The position numbers and the translations under genes were made by a program. This document shows positions 17,497 to 27,400 of a stretch of DNA of 64,000 nt, piece by piece; positions within the stretch are counted from its first letter, which is position 1; every line of letters begins with the position of its first letter. The stretch comes from Rhodoflexus caldus (GTDB lineage: Bacteria > Bacteroidota > Bacteroidia > Cytophagales > Thermoflexibacteraceae), in the NCBI RefSeq assembly GCF_021206925.1, contig NZ_JAJPRF010000016.1, forward strand, positions 1 to 64,000, in the 5' to 3' direction. The notes beneath the pieces are model-generated. The model did not search any database. It was given only the letters and a program-made list of their open reading frames with translations, and was not told the origin of the DNA.

Positions 17497-18948
17497 ATGC
17501 AGGTAAAAATTTTACACACCGGTGCTATTGAAAATAACGCCGACCTTGCGGTGCTGATGGTTAGTAGTCCGGAAGAGGCTTTTGCGTTTTGCTCCGGCAA
17601 ACCGGAATACGACTATCTGGTGCAGAAAGCCGAAAAAGGCGACGAAGTAATTGTTTTGAACCAGTGGATGCGCAAAGTCTACTGCATCGCCGCATGGAAT
17701 CAGCAAAAAGGGAAACAACTGCCTGATTATGAGCGATTAGAAAAAATCAGACGCGGAGGCAACCGCATTGCCAAACTGATGCAGGAAGACGGCAGCACAC
17801 AAATACAACTCACCGTTGGCAATGATGAAACCGCTGCGCTGCTCGCATTGGCAGAAGGAATAGCCTTGGGTTCTTATCAATTTTTAAACTACCAACCTGC
17901 CAAACAGGCAAAACAGCAAACCCCGACGATTTATTGCTATGCAGCTAACAATATTCAACCTGCATTAGATGAACTTTCAAGGGTAACGGCGGCCAACTTT
18001 CTTGTGCGTGATTTAGTAAACGAGCCGCCAATGACGCTGACGATACAGGAACTTTCCGCACGTGCCATTGCAGCAGGCCAAGAGGCCGGTTTTGAGGTGG
18101 AAGTTTTGCACAAAGCACAAATAGAAGCCCTCCGCATGAACGGCTTGCTGACCGTAAATAAAGGCAGCGCCACAGAACCGGCTTTTAATATCCTGACTTA
18201 CAAGCCCGCCAATGCCGTCAATGCAAAACCGTTGGTGTTGGTTGGCAAAGGAATTGTCTATGACACAGGTGGTTACAGCATCAAAACCTCCGAAGGCATG
18301 GAAACCATGAAATGCGATATGGGCGGCGCTGCTGCCGTAATTGGCGCACTGACGGCCATTGCCTCCAACAAGTTGCCTGTGTACGTCGTAGGGCTGATTC
18401 CTTCTACCGACAACCGCATTTCCTCGCACGCCTATGTGCCCGGCGATATTATTACATATGCCAACGGCAAAAGCGTAGAGGTACTTAATACGGATGCCGA
18501 AGGCCGATTGATTCTGGCTGACGCACTCATTTACGCACAAAAATACGAGCCGCAGTTAGTCATTGATTTGGCAACACTGACAGGCGCAGCCATGCGCGCC
18601 ATTGGTCGCGAAGCCTGCGTAATGATGGGCACGGCACCCGACGAAGTAAAACAGCGACTCATCGCATCGGGCAGAGCTGTTTACGAGCGGATAGTAGAGT
18701 TTCCGCTGTGGGATGACTACGACCAATACATTAAATCAGAGATTGCTGATATCAAAAATACAGGTATTCCTGAGGCCGGTGCTATTACGGCAGGCAAGTT
18801 TCTGGAACATTTTACGGCATACGACTGGATACATTTAGACATTGCCGGGCCAACTTTCATCAAATCTGCCGACCACTATCGCGGCCCTAACGGAACAGGT
18901 TACGGCGCAAGGCTGTTATATGATTTTGTGAAAGGTTTTTTTGCCTGA
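17497..18948 (+). CDS. M17 leucyl aminopeptidase
   Basis: 483 residues. It removes N-terminal residues from peptides in the cytoplasm with a two-metal centre. The catalytic segments are intact: GKGIVYDTGGYSIK (Lys and Asp ligands and the catalytic Lys), MKCDMGGAAAV (Asp ligand), and the family signature NTDAEGRLILADAL (Asp and Glu ligands and the catalytic Arg). The N-terminal 160 residues are the variable M17 domain. It lies 14 nt after pheT and 9 nt before the Rpn-type nuclease gene. Confidence 0.94.
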   Translation: MQVKILHTGAIENNADLAVLMVSSPEEAFAFCSGKPEYDYLVQKAEKGDEVIVLNQWMRKVYCIAAWNQQKGKQLPDYERLEKIRRGGNRIAKLMQEDGSTQIQLTVGNDETAALLALAEGIALGSYQFLNYQPAKQAKQQTPTIYCYAANNIQPALDELSRVTAANFLVRDLVNEPPMTLTIQELSARAIAAGQEAGFEVEVLHKAQIEALRMNGLLTVNKGSATEPAFNILTYKPANAVNAKPLVLVGKGIVYDTGGYSIKTSEGMETMKCDMGGAAAVIGALTAIASNKLPVYVVGLIPSTDNRISSHAYVPGDIITYANGKSVEVLNTDAEGRLILADALIYAQKYEPQLVIDLATLTGAAMRAIGREACVMMGTAPDEVKQRLIASGRAVYERIVEFPLWDDYDQYIKSEIADIKNTGIPEAGAITAGKFLEHFTAYDWIHLDIAGPTFIKSADHYRGPNGTGYGARLLYDFVKGFFA

Positions 18949-18957
18949 TAATCAACC

Positions 18958-19815
18958 ATGAGCAAAAAGTTAATCCGTTTTGACTGGGCTATTAAAAGGT
19001 TGCTCCGCAACAAAGCAAACTTTGTTGTGCTTGAAGGTTTTTTGTCTGAATTATTGTTTGATGATATTAAAATTCAGCGCATTTTGGAAAGTGAAAGCAA
19101 TCAACTTTCCGAAGATGACAAATACAATCGTGTAGATATTCTTACCCTCAACTCCCGCAATGAATTGGTAATTATTGAAATACAGAATACCTACGAAATT
19201 GATTATTTTCATCGCATGATATACGGCGCTGCCAAAGCACTCACAGAAAATCTCAATATCGGGGAACCCTATTCTAATGTCAAAAAAATCATATCCGTAA
19301 ACATTGTTTACTTTGATTTAGGTCAAGGACAGGATTATATTTACAAAGGCACTACTACCTTTCAAGGTTTGAGGCAAAAGGATACTTTGCAACTTTCGGG
19401 CAGGCAAAAACGAACCTTCAACAGCATCCAAGTGGCCAATATTTTTCCTGAGTACTACATCATCAAAGTCAATCAGTTTGACGATGTCGCCAAAGATAAG
19501 TTGGATGAGTGGATTTATTTCTTGAAAAACAGTGAGGTAAAAGACGAGTTCCAAGCAAAAGGTTTAGCCGAAGCAAAGGAAGTATTGGATATCATGCGAT
19601 TAGATAAAGAAGCGCAGTATGGCTATAACCGCTATCTGGATTATCTGCATTTGAAAGCAAGCGAAGCACTTTCTTTAAAAATAGAAGCCGAAGAAAAAAT
19701 CTGGCAGGAGAAAATAAATCTGGCCAAATTAATCTTAGCCGAAGGTGAACCTGTTGATAAAATTATTAAATATACCGGATTGACTTTGGAACAGTTGGAG
19801 CAAATCGAGCAATAA
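18958..19815 (+). CDS. Rpn-family recombination-promoting nuclease/PD-(D/E)XK transposase-like protein
   Basis: 285 residues. The N-terminal half matches the Rpn (YhgA-like) family, which carries a PD-(D/E)XK nuclease fold. It has D in RVDILTLNSR, then E and Q in LVIIEIQN, then the conserved YFHRMIYGAAKAL helix. The C-terminal part is charged and helical and ends with an IIKYTGLTLEQLEQI segment. Family members cut DNA and stimulate RecA-independent recombination in E. coli; they are often multicopy. Here it sits between an aminopeptidase and pdxA on the same strand with short gaps (9 and 16 nt). No terminal repeats are seen. Confidence 0.9.
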   Translation: MSKKLIRFDWAIKRLLRNKANFVVLEGFLSELLFDDIKIQRILESESNQLSEDDKYNRVDILTLNSRNELVIIEIQNTYEIDYFHRMIYGAAKALTENLNIGEPYSNVKKIISVNIVYFDLGQGQDYIYKGTTTFQGLRQKDTLQLSGRQKRTFNSIQVANIFPEYYIIKVNQFDDVAKDKLDEWIYFLKNSEVKDEFQAKGLAEAKEVLDIMRLDKEAQYGYNRYLDYLHLKASEALSLKIEAEEKIWQEKINLAKLILAEGEPVDKIIKYTGLTLEQLEQIEQ

Positions 19816-19831
19816 CGCACAACAGTAAAAC

Positions 19832-20932
19832 ATGGAAGATATAAAAGAACAATTGCCTGTTATCGGCATTACGCTGGGCGACTACAACGGCATCGGGCCG
19901 GAGGTGGTTATCAAGGCTTTGCAGGACAACCGAATACTGAAACTGTTTACTCCTGTGCTGTACGGTTCACATAAGGTACTCTCGCGCTACCGCAAACTGC
20001 TCAACATCGAGCATTTCAGCTACCAAACCGTGCAGGCAGGGCAGCCTTTCAGCGACAAAAAAATCAATTTGGTAAGTTGCTGGGACGATACACATGAGCC
20101 TATCCCCGGGCAAGTAACACAGGAAGCGGGTTTAGCTGCCTGTCAAGCACTGCAAGCCTCCACCGAAGACTTGAAAAATGGTCGCATTCAGGCAGTTGTA
20201 ACCGCACCTATCAATAAGCACAATATCCAGAGCGAAACCTTCCCTTATCCCGGGCATACGGAGTATTATGCCGATGTTTTTCAGGCAAAAGAACATCTGA
20301 TGCTGCTCACAAGCGAAGAGTTGCGCATAGGCACCGTAACGGGGCACATACCGCTTCATCAGGTGTCGCAAGTATTGACAAGAGATAAGGTTGCCCAAAA
20401 AATTGACCTGTTGTTGCAATCCCTCCGTCTGGATTTTGCCATCCGCAAGCCACGCATTGCCGTGCTCGGGCTGAACCCGCACGCAGGCGAAAACGGGCTG
20501 TTAGGAGAAGAAGACAGCGCCATTATAGCACCGGCCGTACAATCTTTCCGCGATAAAGGGCAGTTGGTTTTTGGCCCCTACCCCGCCGATGGATTTTTCG
20601 GTAAACATCAGTACCGCCGATTTGATGCCGTATTGGCCATGTACCACGACCAAGGACTGATTCCTTTCAAAATGCTGGCATTTGAGCACGGTGTAAATTT
20701 CACCGCCGGACTGCCCGTAGTGCGCACCTCCCCCGACCACGGCACCGCCTACGACATTGCAGGCAAGGGCATTGCAGATGAAGGCTCGCTGCGGGGTGCC
20801 ATTTTTGAGGCTATGGCCATTTTGAAAAATCGGGAACTGGCAAAATTGGAACGCAAACCCGGCAGTGCTTCCAACAAAACACTGGCCGCCATTATGCAGG
20901 AAGAAGATGCCAAACCCGAAAGTTTGTTATGA
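19832..20932 (+). CDS. pdxA: 4-hydroxythreonine-4-phosphate dehydrogenase
   Basis: 366 residues. PdxA oxidises 4-phosphohydroxy-L-threonine in the DXP-dependent route to pyridoxal phosphate, and its product is used by PdxJ (gene at 60897). Motifs are ITLGDYNGIGPEVVIKAL at the N-terminus, the substrate and metal region INKHNIQ with PYPGHTEYYADVF, LNPHAGENGLLGEED, and the metal-binding MYHDQGLIPFK with RTSPDHGTAYDIAG. Its TGA overlaps the ATG of the next gene (ATGA), so the two are translationally coupled. Confidence 0.97.
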   Translation: MEDIKEQLPVIGITLGDYNGIGPEVVIKALQDNRILKLFTPVLYGSHKVLSRYRKLLNIEHFSYQTVQAGQPFSDKKINLVSCWDDTHEPIPGQVTQEAGLAACQALQASTEDLKNGRIQAVVTAPINKHNIQSETFPYPGHTEYYADVFQAKEHLMLLTSEELRIGTVTGHIPLHQVSQVLTRDKVAQKIDLLLQSLRLDFAIRKPRIAVLGLNPHAGENGLLGEEDSAIIAPAVQSFRDKGQLVFGPYPADGFFGKHQYRRFDAVLAMYHDQGLIPFKMLAFEHGVNFTAGLPVVRTSPDHGTAYDIAGKGIADEGSLRGAIFEAMAILKNRELAKLERKPGSASNKTLAAIMQEEDAKPESLL

Positions 20933-21357
20933 ACTGCGTAGTTTGCAACAAGCCCATCACCGATGCGGTCAGTTTGGAGCGCGGCGTAGGCCCCGACTGC
21001 TGGCAAATGCTGCAAGGGGCTATGGAAAAGCACAGCCGCCACTTTGCCGACCGCTACTGCGGTAAATTTGACGGCGATGTGGTGCTCATGCGCGGAGCCG
21101 ATGGTGCACCGATGACGAACATCCCGCACAAAGTGTTGATGCACAGCCCGACAGGCTACGAATGGGGATTTAACGGCAAAGGCCCTGCCGACTTGGCGCT
21201 TAATATTCTGCTGCAATTCACACGCGCCGACATTGCCATTATTTGGCACCAGCAATTCAAGAAGGACTTTCTGGAAAAAGCCCCCAAAGAAGGCATGAAG
21301 ATAGAAGGTAAACGCATCAAGCAATGGATTGCAGGTAAAACGCAAACCCTGTTTTGA
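20929..21357 (+). CDS. Small Cys-containing (DUF6011-like) protein
   Basis: 142 residues. It begins CVVCNKPITDAVSLERGVGP followed directly by DCW. This C..C...(I/L)......S...G(V/I)GP.C arrangement is found in DUF6011-type putative zinc-binding modules. The rest is not recognised. It overlaps pdxA by 4 nt and is followed by a strong bidirectional terminator. A link to pyridoxal phosphate metabolism is not supported beyond the gene order. Confidence 0.75.
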   Translation: MNCVVCNKPITDAVSLERGVGPDCWQMLQGAMEKHSRHFADRYCGKFDGDVVLMRGADGAPMTNIPHKVLMHSPTGYEWGFNGKGPADLALNILLQFTRADIAIIWHQQFKKDFLEKAPKEGMKIEGKRIKQWIAGKTQTLF

Positions 21358-21376
21358 TACTCATAGTCAGATACTT

Positions 21377-21413
21377 AAACCCGACAGGTCTTTTGAGGCC
21401 TGTCGGGTTTTTT
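21377..21413. terminator. Bidirectional intrinsic terminator
   Basis: AAACCCGACAGG (21377-21388) pairs with CCTGTCGGGTTT (21399-21410), a 12-bp stem with a 10-nt loop, followed by T on the plus side and preceded by A. It separates the convergent DUF6011-like and alpha-2-macroglobulin genes. The stem core resembles palindrome family A. Confidence 0.88.
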
Positions 21414-21428
21414 ATTGTAATTATGTCA

Positions 21429-24400
21429 TCATTCCGCAATGCGCACGCGAATGCCTGCCGAATGAGCGGTAAATTCGGGGGCGTACATACATTGGATAGT
21501 GGCTACGCCGTTGGAAAAATCGCCTGCCTGCGTAGCGCGCAAGGCATACTCAAACACGTGCGTGCCCTGCGGCAACCAACCGAAAAAGAAGTTAGTGGCA
21601 GCGTCGCGGGTGCTTTCGTAGTAGCCCAAGCCGCCTTGCCAACGGTAGCCGCTCAGGGTGTTCAAAGGCTCAAAACCTGCGGCGCGCATGTCTTTCAAGT
21701 GGACGTATTCCATGGCGCGGTCAACGCGCAACTCAATACGTACCTTCACCTTGTCGCCGATTTTGACGGTTGTTTGTTCGGTAATCGGCTCTAAAACAAG
21801 CCCTTTTTCGGTAACGCGCTCAATGTAGAGTTGCTTGCGCAGTTTGAGCGGTGTTTCGGCAGGGGTTATTTTGTCCAAATCTTCAAAATATTGCCAATAC
21901 AAGCCGCCCCAAGCAATGCCTTTGCCGGGTTTGCTCACGGTTACTTTGCCCATGTCGGGTTTGATTTCGCCGCGATTCCATTTGACCTGAAAATAGCCCG
22001 TTCCCGCTTCCACTTTCACCTCGTCCATTCGGGCGGGGTCAATTTTTTGCGCCCCCACGCGGATGTCTGCCATTGCCGTTTCCGCCGGCCAGTTATCGCC
22101 TTGCAGCAAGAGCGCGTAAACGGCTTCGGCGGTGGCTTTGGTTGTTTTCCAATCCTGCGTTTGTTTTTGTTTCAACAGCCAGATTTTCAGGTCGTTAACG
22201 GCTTGGGCATCTTGCGCAACTTCGGCGAAAACTTCAATCATCAGTGCTTGCGTTTCAATGGGCAGTTCGTACCACCAATAGCTGCGGTTGGCTTTCCAAT
22301 ACATGCCCGTTTCTTCGCTGTTGATGGCGCGTTCTTTGAGCGACTGCACAATGGTTTTGGCACTTGCCGTTTTGCCCGTGCGGTGCAGGGCAAGGGCTGC
22401 CATGCCTTGCGTGTAGAGTCCTGTTTGCGTCCAATATTGCTCTGCCTGATTGGTGAAGTACTGAATGGCGATTTTAAAGTTGGGCAGCGGCTCAATATCG
22501 CCAAAGAAACTGCGCATGTAGAGGTAGTGGTAATGCTCGTAGCCGATGTGCGGGTCGCTCATCTTGATTTTGCCCTCTTTTTCCAACTTTTTGAGTTGCT
22601 GATAATCCTCAAAAATCTTTTTGTCAAGGAAACTGACGGCGCGTTGCAGCATCGCCCAAGTGCGGCTTGCGTCAATCGGGGCGTTGTAGGCAGGTTTGGC
22701 ATTCGCCGAAGCATCGGGGCGGACGGTGAGCACGCCCAAGCGGTTCAAATGCCCCAAACCCGCGGCGATGTGCTGCGTAACCCATCGGCTTTCGGGCATT
22801 CCTTCAAACCAAGGAAAGCCGCCGCTCGGGTACTGTATTTTTTCCAACTTGGTAATGGCAGATTCCAACTCGCGGGTCATGCGCATCAGGTCAAACAGCA
22901 CGGCAACGGTGCGCTTGCGGTCGGCTTCGTTGAGTGCCTGACGCACCCACGGGGTTTCCTGCAAGAGTAGGTACTTCAATTCTTCGTTTTTCTGCAAATT
23001 GGAAGCCAGTGCAGAGCCGCCGTTTTGTTGCTGCCATGCGTCAAATACTGCCTTGATTTGCGGGCTGCTGTGTACCACATGTGTGGCAATGCTGTTGGCA
23101 TAAAAGCGGCTGAACGTTTGCTCGGCGCACTCGTGCGGGTATTCCATCAGGTAGGGCAGCGCCTGCAAGGCATACCACGCCGGATTGTTGGTAAATTCCA
23201 GCGTAAGGCTTTGATGGCGAAGGCTTTGGCTGCGGTTTTCGGTCAATTTTTTCAGCTCAAAAGTCTTGGTTTGTCCGCCGCGAACGGGCAACGGCAGCGT
23301 TTCGGTAACTAACATGCGGTCGGTTAGCACGGGTAGGGTCATTTCTTCGCCGTCGCTGAAATTGCCTGCCTGTGCCGTGATGCGGTAGGTGATTGCCTGT
23401 ACCGTTCCGTCGGGGATTTGAATTGTCCAACTGACGGCAGTGCTTTGACCTTTGGCTACGGTGAAAGGCTTTTTGGAACGCGCTTCGGCAATGGCTTGCG
23501 GCGACATCGCCTCTACCATGCGCGGGTACATCTGCACGTCAATCGGCTGCATGGTGATTGCGTCAAAGAATCGGATTTGCGCTTCGCCCGTCAGTGCGTT
23601 GTCGCTCAAATTGGTGATTTTGGCGACAAACGTCATTTCGTCGCGCTCGCGGAAGAATCGCGGCGGATTAGGCACAACCATCAGGTCTTTTTGCGCCACC
23701 AATTCGTTTTCCGCAAAGCCGTAGCGCATGTCTTTTTTGTGGGCAAAACCCAGCATTTTCCAGCGCGTGAGCGATTCGGGCAGCGTAAAGCGGATTATCA
23801 AGTTGCCTTCTTCGTCGGTTTGCAGGTGCGGATAGAAAAACGCCGTTTCGTTGAAGTTGGTGCGCACTTTGGGCTGCTCAACGGGGTTCTTTTCGGGCTG
23901 TTGTTGATTGGTCGTTGCCGCGGCTGCCTGCTCGCGGGGCGTTGATTCATCCTCGCTGTCGCCGTCTGCCATTGCCGCCATAGGGGCTGCCATAGCCATT
24001 TCCTCTGCACGTGCCGCCATTCGTTTAGACGACAGCCTGAACATCAAGCGGCTGTCCGGGTTAAGGCTTGCGTTCAGCCATTGCAGTTGGTCGTAGTAAC
24101 GCTGCTGCAAGCCGCCCGTGTACGGATTGCTACCCGTTTGGTTAAACGACTGACTGCCAAAGGTTTGCCCGCGCCAATTGTAAGCAATGCCGAAAGTCGG
24201 CGGGGCAGGGAAATTGAACTCGTGCACCCCGAAAACATCCAGAGAGGCATCGTAGAGCGTGGCGACCATCTCGGCGGCGGCGCGGTCTGCCGTGCCGTCT
24301 TTGTTGCTGATTTTCAGCCGCCATTCTTCTTTTTCACCGGGCAATAATTTGTTGCGGAAAGTTTCAAAGCGGATGTTGAGTTGCTTATTTGTATGCGGCA

Positions 24401-27400
24401 CTTGCACCAATCGGCTCGCCTGATAGAATCGCCCGTTGCGAATCATCACGGCGCGCATGGCTACGTTGCCGCGGTGCCGTTCTTCCACGGCAAAGGTTTG
24501 AACTTGCGCCTGATTGCTGATTTTCAGCACGTTAGATGAAGCCAATTGATTTAGTGCTTCGGTTTCGTAGCGGATGTAGGCATCCGAAAAGCCGCTGCCG
24601 ATTTGCCAGCGTGCCGCATCGGACGGTTCTACTGCGCCGCTGCTGCCTTTCGCCGAAGGCAAGGCTGCTTCCCACAAAGCAACGGGATAGGGCAAACGAT
24701 TGCTTTTTTCGGAATAAACCGTGAAATAGCGGCGGCTTGTAACCTCGCTGCCAAACGGGTCTTTCGCACTGATTTCCAGCAAGTAAGCACCTGCTTCGCC
24801 TACGGGCAGGCTGATTTCGGGCTGTTTGTCGGTATCAAAAGCATACGTGCCGATGGTTTTTTCGGCTTCCCAGTTGGGCATCAGGTGTTCGGCGGCGTAG
24901 GGGTCGTTGGGGAATTGCTTGTAAAATTCCTCTTTGCTCATGGCAAACAAATCGGGCTGTTCCCACAAGCGCTCGCGGAAAATGCGGCTTGGGGCTTTCA
25001 GTTTGACAAGTTTGGCAGTGCCTTGCACGGCTACGTTCTGCTGCTCGGCGTTTAAGGCGCTGATTTTCACCTTTTCGCTGCCTTTTTCAAGGGCGATTTT
25101 CTCGCCGATGTCGGCATTCAGGCTGAGGGCATTGTAGCCGATGAAAATATTTTTGACCGTGCTTTGCGTTTCGCCGTTGATGTCGGTAACGTCCACGCTG
25201 ATTTCAAAATCAAACAGCGGTTGCAGGCTGCGGGCGGTGGCATTATCGGGCAGGGCAGGGAATTTGATGCTGAACCTGCCTTCGGCATCGGTTTGAAGCG
25301 TTCCTTTGGCAATTTCGGTCGGGGTTTCGTCTTGCGGATACCAATACCACCACGGGCGAAAGCGGTTGTAGGGCTTGCGCACCACGCGATAGCTCACCGT
25401 TGCCCCGTCCACGGCTGCACCCGAATAGGCTTTGGCAAATCCCGTAATTTCTGCCTCATCGCCCAAGCGGACGGCTTTGGCTAAGGCATCGGTTTTTACC
25501 TCAAACTTGGGGCGTTTGTAGTCTTCCACGCGGAAATAGTGCGAAGTTTGAAGGGCAACCAAGCGCATTTGCCCGTTCAAGCCGCCCGGAGGGGCTAAGA
25601 AACTGCCGCTGCCGCTGCCAAATTCGTTGATGGTAACTTCCTGCTCGGCGACCTGTTGCCCGTTGGCATCAAAGAGGAAAACGGTTATTTTGCCTGCATT
25701 GGCAAGCGGTCGCCGCTCGCCGTTGTGCTGTTGCGTAAGCAGGATTTTGTAGTAAATCGTTTGTCCGGGGCGGTAGATGCTGCGGTCGGTGAAGAAATGC
25801 ACGTCGGTTTTAACCTGCGGCGCGGGGCTTTCGCCATAGGTGTTGAACACAATTGTGCCTTGTGCAACGTTGCTAAGTCGGTCTTTGCCGTCGGGATGAA
25901 TGAACGTAACGGAAAAATCGGCATAGCCCTGCTCTAAACCTGCGGGTTTGGTTTCGGGGCGTTCCGCAACGCGCACCATGCCTTCTGCATCGGTGGTAAG
26001 GGTTTGATAGGGCTTGCGCTCGTAGCGGCTATTGCGGTAGTTGTACTGCCGCAAGGCTACTTCTGCTTTTGCGCCTGCAACGGGTTGCCCGCTTGTGCGG
26101 TCGGCAAGGAAGTACTCGGCAAACCCTTCGCGGCGGCGTTCCATAAACGCCATATTGCTGATTGTCAGCACGCCGTAGGCTACTTTTTCGCCTTTTTCGC
26201 TGTTTGCAAACCGTTGGTTATCGGCAACAATGAGCAAATATTTGCCCAAGTTAAGCACGGGGGCGGCTATTTCGGTAGCATGGCTTTGCATGTCGCCGCC
26301 GTCGGAAGGCAGAGCGACGTTCCAAGCGATGCCTTGTGCTGCAAACAGCTTCCGCAAGGCAACATCGCGGGTGTTCCAGTTTTCAATTTGTTGTATGTCC
26401 TCATCGGTCAGCGGAACGGCTTTGCACCACACTTGCGGCAGGTTTTGATGCGTCAGCAAGATTCGGAAGGGCTGCCGCGGCGGGTTCACGGCTTCGGCTT
26501 TGACCGAAAAACTGCTCATTTTCAGCCGCTGAATCAGTTGTTGGCAGTTGTTTGCCCCTTGCGTTTTGGGGTATTTTTTAACGGCTGCTTCGGCAATTTC
26601 CAGTGCTTTTTTCAGCATGAAGCGGTTGGGGTCGTCGGGCATCAGGCGGTTGAACTTTTGCCCCCGTTCCCGATACAAAACCGCCTGCTCGTAGGCAAAA
26701 TCGGCGGCAACGGGCGTGGCGGCATAGGTTTTTTCGGCTGCAACAAGTGCCTGCTCGTAGGCGTTGTCCTTATTGGCAAAGGTGGCGTGCCGATGCATGA
26801 GGTCAAGGCGTTTGAGGTCTAAGTCTGCCAGCGCGTCCATGCGGTTAGCCTGCCTGTGGAAAGATGCCAACTGCTGCAAAATGCGCACGGCTGCCAATTG
26901 GGTGTTTGCCGTATCGCGGGTGTTGAACGTGAGCTTTTCAAAGTCGGGCAGCGGTGCAAAAAACTCTGCCGAACCGATTTCAAAAGGTTGTGCTACCTTT
27001 TCATAGATACTTTCCGAATTGATGAGGTAATCCACGGCGGCATGTGCCAAAAAGTCGTAGAGCGTAGGGCGATAGCGGCGGTTGGGGCTGCCTTCCAACT
27101 CCGATTGGTTAGGGTTGAGGCTGGCACTGAACAGCTCGCGCCACTCTTCTATGCGGATTTTTTGCAACGCGGGTGCATCTTCCAACGAAGCCAAGTAAAG
27201 CCGACGGATTTCAGCGCGCAACTTGCGTATGCTCCACGTTTCGGGGTCGTCCGAACTGTCTTCATCGGCAGTGGCGGTGCGGTCTTCCATGCGCCATAAG
27301 TTGTTGCTCAAATAGTCGGCATAGTTTTTTGCCAAAAAATAACGCAAGACCTGTTTGGCGGGTGCGGGCTGCCGTTCGGCTTCTTCGCGCAGGGCTTTGA

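Noticed and set aside
21831-27299. Several long plus-strand frames opposite the alpha-2-macroglobulin gene (up to 379 residues)
   Set aside because: They lie wholly inside a clearly real gene with intact domains; their composition is that of a reverse-strand shadow.
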